Positions 17,330 through 25,443 of a DNA stretch of 64,000 bases are shown one piece after another. Each line of letters starts with the position of its first letter. Position 1 is the stretch's first letter. Under the pieces are notes generated by a model that saw nothing but the letters and a program-made list of their open reading frames with translations, was not told where the DNA came from and ran no database searches. The stretch is from UBA4971 sp029551185. Lineage in GTDB: Bacteria; Bacillota; SHA-98; UBA4971. The position numbers and the translations under genes were made by a program. The stretch is taken from assembly GCA_035593725.1 (NCBI GenBank), contig DAOSZN010000001.1:1-64000 (forward strand). The letters are read 5' to 3'.

Positions 17330-19023
17330 TGAGTAAGCGTCGTCTAAGGCTGAAAGATATAGATTTCACATCTGTTGTTGTGTTAATCATGGTTTTTGTT
17401 GTTCTGGCCCTATTCATCATTTACCCCATTGGTAAGATGGTGCTGATGAGCTTTGTGAAACCGGATCAACCTATTACCATTTCCAACTTGACAATGCACA
17501 ATTTCCGAAGATTTAGTTCATCCAACCTTTATAAACAAGCAACACTGAATTCTATAAAGGTGAGCTTGGCAATTGTGTTTTTTTCGGTGCTCCTGGGGGT
17601 TCCTATGGCTTTTGTGGTGAGTAGAATTGATATCCCCGGCAAGGATGTTATTTCGTCTTTGGCGACACTCCCTATCATACTGCCTCCTTTCGTAGGAGCC
17701 TATTCCTGGATCATCTTGCGTGGGAGAAATGGTTTAATCACCTCTTTTGTTGAAAAGCTCTTAGGCATAACCTTACCCAGTATATATGGGGCTCGTGGCA
17801 TTACTCTTGCTATGTGCCTAGGCTACTGGCCACTGGTGTCTCTGATGGTTCAAGGCGCTCTATCCGTTGCAGATCCCTTCCTGGAGGAAAGTGCTGAAGT
17901 AATGGGAGCCGGTTTTCTGAGGAGATTGAGAACTATAGTATTGCCTTTGGTGTCACCTACCATCGGGGCAGCTGCAGTTACTGTTTTTATGAGATCCATT
18001 GGAGGTTTTGGCGTTCCAGCCATTCTTGGCGGAGAATACTATGTTCTGCCTACACTAATTTTCTTTCAAGTAGCAGGATATTTCAACTTAAATGCTGCTT
18101 GTGCCATCAGTTTGGTATGTATACTGTTCTCCATCATTGCCCTTGTTATAATGAACTATGTTACCGCAAAGCAGAAAGCCGTTACCATGACTTCTACTAC
18201 CCGAGAGGTAAAACAGATAACACATCCTGCTGCAAAGTTCTTTGGAATGCTTTACGTAGTGTTGCTGCTGGGCATATCTCTTGCTCCTCATATTACCGTG
18301 GTTATTGCAGCTTTTTCTGAGGTATGGGCGGGCACTCCGTTGCCAACTAAGATGGGATTGGGAAATTTCCGCAAAGTCTTCGCGGGCTCTATGAACCCTC
18401 TTAAGAATAGTCTTGTTTTGGCTCTGTCTGCAACGCTGCTTTGTGCTTTTTTCGGCACTCTTGTTGCTCACACCGCTGTTCGAGGAAAAACTGCGAGGGG
18501 TCGATGGCTCATCGATGCCACTGTGACGATTCCTTTCATATTGCCCGGGATGGTTGTAGGAGTTGCTCTTCTTTCTGCTTTTATTAACCCACCACTCTTC
18601 TTGGCCGGTACAGGAATTATCATAATAATCTCCTACTTTGTGAGGAGAATGCCATATGTCTTTAGGTCCGCAGTAGGAGCGCTGGAAGGTTTAGATCCCA
18701 TGCTGGAGCAAGCCTCATCAATCATGGGTGCGTCTTGGGCTACGACCTTCAGAAAGGTCACCATGCCGCTGATTACGCCAAGTATCGTGGCCTCCAGCAT
18801 GATTACTTTTACGACACTCGTCGGAGAGCTGTCCAGCACCATGATCTTATATTCAGCTCGTTGGAAAACAATTTCAGTAGCCATTTATGAGTTTCTTGTT
18901 GATGACGCTCTTGGTCCTGCTTGTGTCCTGGGTTCAATAGTGAATGTGGTGGTTCTTGTCGGGATGCTTGTTGCCAATAAGCTACTGGGCCAGAAGATGG
19001 GATCTATGTTTAAGGCAGGGTGA
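17329..19023 (+). CDS. ABC transporter permease, fused FbpB/AfuB type
   Basis: The 564-residue membrane protein consists of two tandem permease halves, as in ferric-iron and AfuB-type importers. Two EAA-like loops are visible: FLEESAEVMGAGFLRRLRTI in the first half and MLEQASSIMGASWATTFRKV in the second. About twelve helices are expected. It begins at GTG 17329, overlapping the ATPase stop, so subunits are co-translated. It ends in an overlap with the M20 peptidase (GTGA), which ties the peptidase to this transporter. Confidence 0.85.
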   Translation: MSKRRLRLKDIDFTSVVVLIMVFVVLALFIIYPIGKMVLMSFVKPDQPITISNLTMHNFRRFSSSNLYKQATLNSIKVSLAIVFFSVLLGVPMAFVVSRIDIPGKDVISSLATLPIILPPFVGAYSWIILRGRNGLITSFVEKLLGITLPSIYGARGITLAMCLGYWPLVSLMVQGALSVADPFLEESAEVMGAGFLRRLRTIVLPLVSPTIGAAAVTVFMRSIGGFGVPAILGGEYYVLPTLIFFQVAGYFNLNAACAISLVCILFSIIALVIMNYVTAKQKAVTMTSTTREVKQITHPAAKFFGMLYVVLLLGISLAPHITVVIAAFSEVWAGTPLPTKMGLGNFRKVFAGSMNPLKNSLVLALSATLLCAFFGTLVAHTAVRGKTARGRWLIDATVTIPFILPGMVVGVALLSAFINPPLFLAGTGIIIIISYFVRRMPYVFRSAVGALEGLDPMLEQASSIMGASWATTFRKVTMPLITPSIVASSMITFTTLVGELSSTMILYSARWKTISVAIYEFLVDDALGPACVLGSIVNVVVLVGMLVANKLLGQKMGSMFKAG

Positions 19024-20195
19024 CGGATGTATTGAGGAGTGCAAATGAGATGAAAGAGCGATTAACAGATATTTCATTGCTCAAAGAACAAGTCATTGAT
19101 GAATTCTGTGAACTCGTTCAGATAGATAGTCAACCCGGAGACGAAGCTGCTCTGGCGGATGTAGTAGCAGAGAAGCTCCGAGAAATCGGGATGAATGTCT
19201 ATAGAGACCGTGCCGGCGAGGCCTTTGGGGGCAATGCGGGAAATGTAATAGGTAAACCCACGGGTGTGATGAAGAGTGAACCGATACTCCTTTGTGCACA
19301 CCTTGACAGAGTAGCTCCCGGTAACGGTATTTCTCCACAGCTTAAAGATAACCGTATTACGTCGGGCGGGGATACAATTCTGGCTGCTGACGATGTAGCG
19401 GGAATAACAGCCATTCTTGCCGGGCTTCGGTTAGCAAGATCTTTAGGCTCTTTTGTCCCTGCTGTAGAAGTTTTGTTTACAGTCAGTGAAGAAGACCAGC
19501 TGAAAGGCGCGAAGTTCCTTGATTGTTCTCTACTGGAGTCCAAGATGGGTTGTGTTTTCGATGCGTCAGGACCGGTAGGCAGAGTTATTATACAGGCTCC
19601 CAGTCAAGTTAAATTCGATGCGACGGTTATTGGGCGTTCAGCCCATGCAGCACTGAACCCTCAAGACGGAATAAACGCTATTCAGGTGGCATCGAAAGCC
19701 ATGTCGGATTTGCCGTTTGGCTGGGTTGATAATGTCACTACTGCAAATATCGGGATAATAAGAGGCGGAGAAAGCACTAATGTTGTTTGTGACAGGGTAA
19801 CGCTGTCCGGCGAAGTGCGTAGTCAGTGTGACAAGAACGCAGAGAAGGTGGCAAGTGAGTTTTTGACTGCTTTTAAAAAGGCTGCCAATGAGGCCGGCGC
19901 GATAGCGGAGACAAACCAACGTGTCATGTACCGTGGATACAAGATCGGCGAAGAATCCCAGCTTATGCATCTAGTTAAGAATGCTATTGGGAAGACTGGA
20001 AGAACTATGATTCCTGAGACTTCTATGGGAGCTACTGATGCCAATATCCTGAACTCCTACGGAATTCAGTGTGTTGCTCTGGGAGTGGGCTATGAGCAGG
20101 TTCACTCAACTTGTGAGAGTATTGCAGTTGAGGAATTACTTGCTTCTGCTGAGTTAGCATATCATCTAATTACCGGTAATCAGGGGTTTGCATAA
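19020..20195 (+). CDS. M20 family metallopeptidase, PepT-like
   Basis: The 391-residue cytosolic di-zinc amidohydrolase is of the M20/M25/M40 group (COG2195). The zinc motifs are LCAHLDRVAPG (His, Asp), ILAADDVAGI (bridging Asp), TVSEEDQL (catalytic Glu pair) and the dimerisation domain around RSAHAALNPQDG. GTG 19020 overlaps the permease TGA by 4 bases; ATG 19050 with a GAGGAG upstream is an equally possible start. Enzymes of this family cut peptides, acyl-amino acids or acyl amides. Its place beside an importer suggests it trims an imported amide-linked compound, perhaps a muropeptide-like or acylated sugar. Confidence 0.8.
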   Translation: MTDVLRSANEMKERLTDISLLKEQVIDEFCELVQIDSQPGDEAALADVVAEKLREIGMNVYRDRAGEAFGGNAGNVIGKPTGVMKSEPILLCAHLDRVAPGNGISPQLKDNRITSGGDTILAADDVAGITAILAGLRLARSLGSFVPAVEVLFTVSEEDQLKGAKFLDCSLLESKMGCVFDASGPVGRVIIQAPSQVKFDATVIGRSAHAALNPQDGINAIQVASKAMSDLPFGWVDNVTTANIGIIRGGESTNVVCDRVTLSGEVRSQCDKNAEKVASEFLTAFKKAANEAGAIAETNQRVMYRGYKIGEESQLMHLVKNAIGKTGRTMIPETSMGATDANILNSYGIQCVALGVGYEQVHSTCESIAVEELLASAELAYHLITGNQGFA

Positions 20196-20210
20196 ACGTA
20201 TGATGCAAAC
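20186..20210 (+). repeat. 8-bp inverted repeat at the end of the M20 gene
   Basis: GTTTGCAT (20186-20193) and ATGCAAAC (20203-20210) form a perfect 8-bp inverted repeat that overlaps the stop codon of the peptidase gene. Only a short T stretch follows (ATGTTTTGG). It could be a weak terminator or a message-end hairpin. Confidence 0.35.
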
Positions 20211-20284
20211 ATGTTTTGGCGCCGAAGTACAAATAATCCTCAGAACCTAATGTATGAATGGTAAAAGGAGGCTTCGTTGTTATA

Positions 20285-21046
20285 ATGAAAGCGTACGAAG
20301 AATATCACAAGATTATTACTGAACTGATGAACGCCATTGTTCGTGATGAAAAGGACTCGCTTGCGAAAGCTGCTGATATCATAGCAGATACCATACAGGA
20401 TGATAAGTTAATATATGTATTCGGTACAGGAGGACATTCTTATATATGTGCAGAGGAGATGTTCTATCGTGCAGGTGGGTTGGTGCCGGTGTGCCCCATT
20501 CTTGATCCCGGAGTATCAATTGCGTTTGGCGCAGCTCGCAGTACATGGATTGAGAGGCTGCCCGGATACTCTCAACGCGTGCTGAAGTCGTATGGGGTCG
20601 GTAAAGGAGATACACTGATTGTGGCTAACGCATATGGGATTAACAGTTCAACGATTGATGCAGCCATAGAAGGGAAGAGACTAGGCGCCAAGGTTATTGC
20701 GATAACATCTCCAACCTTCTCCAAACAGGTGCCTTCTAATCATCCTGCTCGTCATCCAAGTTGCAGCAATCTTTTCGAGCTTGAGGAAGTGGATGTTGTT
20801 ATTGATAACCATATGCCTGTGGGCGATGCTATAGTGGAACTTCAGGGGCTTGACGGAGTAAAGGTAGGGCCCAGCTCCACGATGGTGAATGCTTTCACAA
20901 TCAACAGTCTTGTGTTGAGTGCTATGGAGACCTTGGTAGAGAGGGGAATGACTCCTCCGGTGTGGGTTAGCTCAAACATGCCCGGAGGCGATGAAGCAAA
21001 TGCGAAATATCTTAAAGAATACGGACCTCGTATTAAGCATTTATAG
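20285..21046 (+). CDS. SIS-domain phosphosugar-binding protein, UPF0309-like (paralog 3 of 3)
   Basis: The 253-residue product is the third SIS paralog. It has GTGGHSYICAEEMFYRAGGL, NAYGINSSTID, SNHPARHPSCSNL, a GDAIVELQGLDG segment and PPVWVSSNMPGGDE. Alignment with the other two copies supports the start at ATG 20285 (MKAYEEYHKII); AAGGAGG lies 13 bases upstream, a little far, and ATG 20258 precedes the site. It sits between the transporter-peptidase block and the nucleotidyltransferase gene. It probably recognises a phosphosugar; the reaction is unknown. Confidence 0.75.
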   Translation: MKAYEEYHKIITELMNAIVRDEKDSLAKAADIIADTIQDDKLIYVFGTGGHSYICAEEMFYRAGGLVPVCPILDPGVSIAFGAARSTWIERLPGYSQRVLKSYGVGKGDTLIVANAYGINSSTIDAAIEGKRLGAKVIAITSPTFSKQVPSNHPARHPSCSNLFELEEVDVVIDNHMPVGDAIVELQGLDGVKVGPSSTMVNAFTINSLVLSAMETLVERGMTPPVWVSSNMPGGDEANAKYLKEYGPRIKHL

Positions 21047-21098
21047 GCAGTGGGAAGGGGCTTCGCTTTGTAGACCTTAGACCGTAGGAGGGTCGCAT

Positions 21099-22475
21099 GT
21101 GAAAACAGCTGTAATTTTAGCTGCCGGTCAAGGAAGCAAAATGTGGCCTTTTAGTGAGACTCAACCAAAGGTATGCCTACCAATAGCCGGACAACCTTTA
21201 ATTGCCTATACGTTGAATATGCTTCGAGAGCTGGGATTTGAAGATGTACGGGTTGTAGTAGGACATCTTGAGGAACAAGTGAAATCCGCATTGGGTAGGT
21301 GCTCAGATGTAAGATACTATAGGCAAAGCAGATTGACGGGCTCGGCAGGTGCGCTTCAGCAAGTATATGCTGGAGATGATTTGGAAGAGTGTTTAGTGAT
21401 CTATGGTGACGTATTGGTAGGTTCTTCAGACGTAAAGAATCTGCTTGATGTGCATAAGAAAAGACAAGCTTTTGCTACGACCCTGGTAATGCCTCTCGAA
21501 GATGAAAGGCCTATTGACTGGTTGTGCGCAGAGGTGCGGGACAATAAAGTATCAGCGATCCTTGGGCATCCGCGCAGAAATGCTACTCATCGGCTTACCG
21601 GAATCGCAGCTTTATCCGGAGACGCTCGAACGTTCATAGAGAGCAATCCCGGGGTAATGACATCGATTCTAGCGGGTCAAATGCCGCTGTTAGAAAGTGA
21701 ATTGGCTCAAAGCTTTCAGGATGCAATTGATGCCGGACAGCAGATTCACGCCATACCTATTCAGGATATATTTGTTGATATTGACAAGCCCTGGCACCTC
21801 CTGGAGGCTAACCGTGAATACTTAAAGCATACATTTTCAAGAGTAGCGGGTAATCGTATTCCCTCTTCTTCTGTCGTCTCGACTAGGGCAGATATCCGAG
21901 GGAAGCTGATTTTAGGGGAAAACGTCTACATCGGTCCCGGGGTAAGGATTAACGGGGACTTAATGGTTGGGGACAATACAATCATCGATAACGGGGCGAT
22001 AATCGGTAAATCCTGCAGTATAGGAAAGAATTGCAGAGTCGAAAATTACTGCCAACTGTCTGATTTTACTTCAGTCGGCGATTATTGTCAGATAAACCAT
22101 TGTGCTGAATTGAGTGGTCTAATAATGAGTAGGGTTCACCTATATCACTTCATGGAGTATGATGGCGTGATTGGAAGGGCGACAGATCTGGGAGCCGGAA
22201 CTGTCTGTGGAAACCTCCGTTTTGATGATGCAAACACAGTACATCACATGAAAGGACGGAAGGAGTATCCGAAGGAATTTTCGAATTGTGTTTATATAGG
22301 AGACTTTTGCAGAACAGGAGTAAATGTCACATTAATGCCAGGGGTTAAAATCGGTCCGTATAGCGTAATCGGTCCCGGTGTACTGGTAGATGAGGATATT
22401 CCATCACGAACCTGTACTTATATTAAGCAAGAGCTTACGAGACGTACATGGGGCCCGGAGCAATATGGTTGGTAG
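21099..22475 (+). CDS. bifunctional sugar nucleotidyltransferase with left-handed beta-helix (GlmU-like)
   Basis: The 458-residue protein has an N-terminal sugar-1-phosphate nucleotidyltransferase domain (VILAAGQGSKMWPFSETQPK, the pyrophosphorylase signature variant) and a C-terminal left-handed beta-helix of hexapeptide repeats from about residue 255, ending in an acyltransferase-like section (DLGAGTVCGNLRFDD, PGVKIGPYSVIGPGV). This is the layout of GlmU and of archaeal-type glucose/GlcNAc-1-phosphate uridylyltransferases. It is less conserved than housekeeping GlmU, so it may be a pathway-specific copy. GTG 21099 follows GTAGGAGGG. In a catabolic island its role could be anabolic re-use of the sugar; the substrate is not clear. 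Confidence 0.75.
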   Translation: MKTAVILAAGQGSKMWPFSETQPKVCLPIAGQPLIAYTLNMLRELGFEDVRVVVGHLEEQVKSALGRCSDVRYYRQSRLTGSAGALQQVYAGDDLEECLVIYGDVLVGSSDVKNLLDVHKKRQAFATTLVMPLEDERPIDWLCAEVRDNKVSAILGHPRRNATHRLTGIAALSGDARTFIESNPGVMTSILAGQMPLLESELAQSFQDAIDAGQQIHAIPIQDIFVDIDKPWHLLEANREYLKHTFSRVAGNRIPSSSVVSTRADIRGKLILGENVYIGPGVRINGDLMVGDNTIIDNGAIIGKSCSIGKNCRVENYCQLSDFTSVGDYCQINHCAELSGLIMSRVHLYHFMEYDGVIGRATDLGAGTVCGNLRFDDANTVHHMKGRKEYPKEFSNCVYIGDFCRTGVNVTLMPGVKIGPYSVIGPGVLVDEDIPSRTCTYIKQELTRRTWGPEQYGW

Positions 22476-22553
22476 CGATCGCTTCTTTGCAATTGTCCGA
22501 TTAGTGCGCTATGGGCGTGTCGACGTCTACAACTTCTGCAGAGAGGGAAAATA

Positions 22554-23768
22554 ATGAACAGGTTATCAAGCAATACCAGTGACATAAGACGGATCAATCG
22601 ACTACTGGTTCGGGACATAATACGGCGAAATGGCCCGATTTGCAGGAGTGATATTGCGAAAACCGCCGGTTTAACACCTCCTACTGTAACGAATATTGTC
22701 AGTGATATGTTGAAGGCCGGTATTGTAGAAGAAATCGGATATGGCAAGTCTACCGGGGGCAGACGACCGGTAATGCTTGAGCTTAATTCCCGTGCGGGCT
22801 TCATTCTCGCAGTGACAATCCAAAGAGGCGGGACTAAAGTGGTATTGATGGATTTAGCCAACAATATCCTTGCCAGACAAGACACTCAGCTTTCTGTGTC
22901 TTCGCCATACGAGATAACAAGCACAATAACCGAGTCATTCAGGGCACTTTTGACAGAGACCGGCATCGCTGAAGAGAAAGTTCTTTGGTGCGGGGTAGCA
23001 AGCCCTGGTCTAGTCAATTCCGACCTGGGGGTTGTAGAGATATCGTCAAACCTATCTTGGAGAAAGGTGCCGTTTGCGCACATTCTATCAGAAAGCCTAT
23101 CCGGAATTCCAGTTCATATTGAGAATATCTCAAATGCTGCCGCTCTTGGTGAGAAGGTGTACGGTATCGGAAAAGCATGTTCAAATCTAATATATCTTAA
23201 CGTTTCTATGGGGATTGGAGCAGGCGTTATCATTGATGATAATGTGTTCAGAGGAGCTCATGGATATGCCGGAGAGATTGGTCATGTGCCCATGATCCCT
23301 CACGGCGGTCCAAAGTGCTCATGCGGACGAGAAGGTTGTCTGGAGGCTTTCTGTGGGGTGCCTGCAGTTCTTAGGAGGGTCAAGGCCGAGGTTTCTGATA
23401 GAGAATTCAGAAAGCTTGACGTGGACAAGAACGGGATTCAAATTCGGCATCTGACAAAGCCTCCTCTGTCTGATATCCCTGAAATCCAAAGAATTATGGA
23501 TGAAACAGGTTGTATGATTGGAGCAGCCATAGCACATTTGATATCTCTTTTTGATACAGAGATGGTAATCTTAGGAGGAGAGCTGAGCGGGGTCGGAGAT
23601 TCGTTCTTGGAGACAGTAATACGCTCAGCAAAGGCCCATTCACTGATAGAGTTTATGGAAACGGTTCGGGTAGTGCGATCAACTATGCGTGAACACCCGG
23701 AGTTAATGGGAGCGTACGTTTTGGCTATGGAACAAGTATTTGCCATGGAAGACTGGAATCACCGATAA
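22554..23768 (+). CDS. ROK family transcriptional regulator (NagC/XylR type)
   Basis: The 404-residue protein has an N-terminal winged helix-turn-helix (about residues 15-75, with GPICRSDIAKTAGLTPPTVTN) and a sugar-kinase-like ROK domain. The ROK signature and zinc motif read GPKCSCGREGCLEAFCG (about 252-268). Such proteins repress amino-sugar or xylose operons and release DNA on binding the sugar or its phosphate. As the only regulator in the island it is the best candidate to act on the inverted repeat at 1758-1782. The ATG follows AGAGAGGG. Confidence 0.88.
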   Translation: MNRLSSNTSDIRRINRLLVRDIIRRNGPICRSDIAKTAGLTPPTVTNIVSDMLKAGIVEEIGYGKSTGGRRPVMLELNSRAGFILAVTIQRGGTKVVLMDLANNILARQDTQLSVSSPYEITSTITESFRALLTETGIAEEKVLWCGVASPGLVNSDLGVVEISSNLSWRKVPFAHILSESLSGIPVHIENISNAAALGEKVYGIGKACSNLIYLNVSMGIGAGVIIDDNVFRGAHGYAGEIGHVPMIPHGGPKCSCGREGCLEAFCGVPAVLRRVKAEVSDREFRKLDVDKNGIQIRHLTKPPLSDIPEIQRIMDETGCMIGAAIAHLISLFDTEMVILGGELSGVGDSFLETVIRSAKAHSLIEFMETVRVVRSTMREHPELMGAYVLAMEQVFAMEDWNHR

Positions 23769-23788
23769 ACGACAAGATTAAGAGCATG

Positions 23789-24200
23789 TTGCTTATCACA
23801 AGCATTCTTGCTATTCATAGCATTCTCCGGAATGAGGTTATAACAGAAGTTTTCGTTATGAGGCTCTTGCATAGTCCTTTAACTCCTCTGATTGTCTCTT
23901 TCCTGCCGTGAGTTATCGGATTCTTTACATGTTCAGTGTTAGCTGCGGTGTCCCCAGTGGCTCCGTTACTATTATCTTTGGTTAATGGAGACGCGGAGGT
24001 ACATGCGTCTTTTGCGCTGCAATCTTTATGGGCGCGTTTGGCGGTTACCTGGTGTCGTCTATCCACTTATGTCTATCCCTAACCTCATATCGGAATATTA
24101 TCATGTTTCCCTTGACGCGATATATAGAAGTATTTGGGCGCCTGCCGGAGCCTTCTTTGTATGTGTTGTCATTTGGGGCATCCTGGTACAAATCATATAA
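23789..24200 (+). pseudogene. degraded DUF401-family membrane protein
   Basis: Conceptual translation across frames gives the C-terminal part of a DUF401 (PF04165) integral membrane protein. Frame 1 from TTG 23789 reads hydrophobic DUF401-like sequence (TPLIVSFLP), meets an in-frame TGA at 23909-23911, and continues as VIGFFTCSVLAAVSPVAPLL. The frame then shifts near 23995 to give MGAFGGYLVSSIHLCLSLT, the family's SPVHLCL region. It shifts again near 24093 to SEYYHVSLDAIYRSIWAPAG and a final hydrophobic helix, ending at TAA 24198-24200. At least one nonsense and two frameshift changes make it non-functional unless they are assembly errors. The N-terminal half is missing. Confidence 0.75.
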
Positions 24201-24470
24201 ATTGTAATATGCCGGATATTACTGTTTCCGCTCTATTCTCGGCGCTTCTCGTTTTCTGTTTCGTAGTCCTCGATGTACAGGGATGAAGGAGTAATATCGA
24301 AAGTAGCTAACTAATGACTGAGTAAAGATAATATGGGTGCAGGTCCCGGTCGGGAGATTCAACTACTGAACCATGGTAAGTAGTTGAGGACTAATAAACG
24401 ACTGATGTTTTGCTAAAGCGATCGATAGTAGCAGATTAGATTAGGAAGGCGGATAGGAGGCAAGTGTCGG
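24201..24470 (+). other. intergenic leader before the pseudouridine operon
   Basis: These 270 bases follow the DUF401 pseudogene. They hold a perfect 9-bp inverted repeat at 24359-24387 and a short CCCG/CGGG hairpin at 24345-24354, but no open frame with a ribosome binding site apart from the downstream gene. A promoter for the psuK-psuG pair is expected here but no clear -35/-10 pair stands out. Confidence 0.4.
24359..24387. promoter_or_regulatory. perfect 9-bp inverted repeat, candidate operator of psuK-psuG
   Basis: TCAACTACT (24359-24367) and AGTAGTTGA (24379-24387) pair perfectly around an 11-base spacer that itself contains CCATGG. No T-run follows, so an operator or RNA control element is more likely than a terminator. 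It lies 84 bases before the PfkB gene start. Confidence 0.4.
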
Positions 24471-25427
24471 GTGAATCTGCCAAACGGAAAGGATGCGAAT
24501 AGCTTGATCCTGGCGATGGGGGGTATTGCCGTAGATATTCTGGTATTTCCGAAGGCTGAGCCAAAACCGGGCACTGATACTCCGGCGACAATCCAGGTGT
24601 GTCCCGGCGGAACGGCTGCTAACTTCGCGTTCTGGTGTTCACTTCTTGGTCAGGAATCCGGACTCATTGGTGCAGTTGGCCACGACGCCCTTGCAGACAT
24701 CGCGCTTTCAGATCTTAATGAAGCAGGGGTTCATGTTTTCGTAGAATTTCATCAAGACAAAAGGACTGCATGTATTGTCAATCTTGTAGATGCATCAGGT
24801 GAGAAATCCTTTATTACTCAACGCGGGGCTGACGAGGCAATTCCTCCGGAGATTATCACAGAAGAGCTCCTTGCAAAGGCTAAGTGGTTACATATCGGCG
24901 GTTATGCCTTCTATAGCGACATTTCGCGTCCGGCTGCGGAGAAAGCGATTCGGCTTGCGCCGGCCTGCGGGGTTTCTGTATCCGTAGATCCATCATCGTG
25001 GTATCCTCTTCGGGAGTATGGCGTTTCACGTTTTTTGAGGGCAGCTGAGAATGCCACTCTCCTCATGCCAAACTATGAGGAAGGGGTAGTTCTTGTAGGG
25101 AGGAAGCCTCCTGAAGAGATGGCTGCAGAACTTCTGAACTACGCTCCACATGTCGTGGTGAAACTGGGCCCAAAGGGTTGCGTTATTGCTAAGGAAGGCT
25201 GTGTTCGGGTTTGCCCTACGGAAGCTCGGGAGAATCCGGTTGATACTACCGGCGCAGGGGACTGTTTCAATGCTGCGTTTATCTCTGAGTTCCTTCGTCA
25301 AGGAGATATGTGGACTGCAGCATGCTTAGGCAATTCTCTGGCCGGTAAAATTGTGACTATGGCAGGCGCCAGGCCTGACATAAGCATTGCCAAGGAGTGG
25401 GTTGAAAGTTTGGGCAAAGATAGGTGA
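24471..25427 (+). CDS. psuK: PfkB family carbohydrate kinase, probable pseudouridine kinase
   Basis: This 318-residue PfkB-family kinase has an N-terminal GGIAVDI and glycine-rich CPGGTAANFAFWCSLLG, and the C-terminal signature DTTGAGDCFNAAF (about residue 260) with the catalytic Asp. It starts at GTG 24471 after AGGAGG. It is directly followed by psuG, the pseudouridine-5'-phosphate glycosidase, so phosphorylation of pseudouridine to pseudouridine 5'-phosphate is the likely role. PfkB kinases vary in substrate, so the assignment rests on that neighbour. Confidence 0.78.
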   Translation: MNLPNGKDANSLILAMGGIAVDILVFPKAEPKPGTDTPATIQVCPGGTAANFAFWCSLLGQESGLIGAVGHDALADIALSDLNEAGVHVFVEFHQDKRTACIVNLVDASGEKSFITQRGADEAIPPEIITEELLAKAKWLHIGGYAFYSDISRPAAEKAIRLAPACGVSVSVDPSSWYPLREYGVSRFLRAAENATLLMPNYEEGVVLVGRKPPEEMAAELLNYAPHVVVKLGPKGCVIAKEGCVRVCPTEARENPVDTTGAGDCFNAAFISEFLRQGDMWTAACLGNSLAGKIVTMAGARPDISIAKEWVESLGKDR

Positions 25428-25443
25428 AAGAGGGATCGTCGGT

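Noticed and set aside
23985..24200. Separate 71-residue membrane protein
   Set aside because: It is better explained as the last in-frame part of the frameshifted DUF401 pseudogene.
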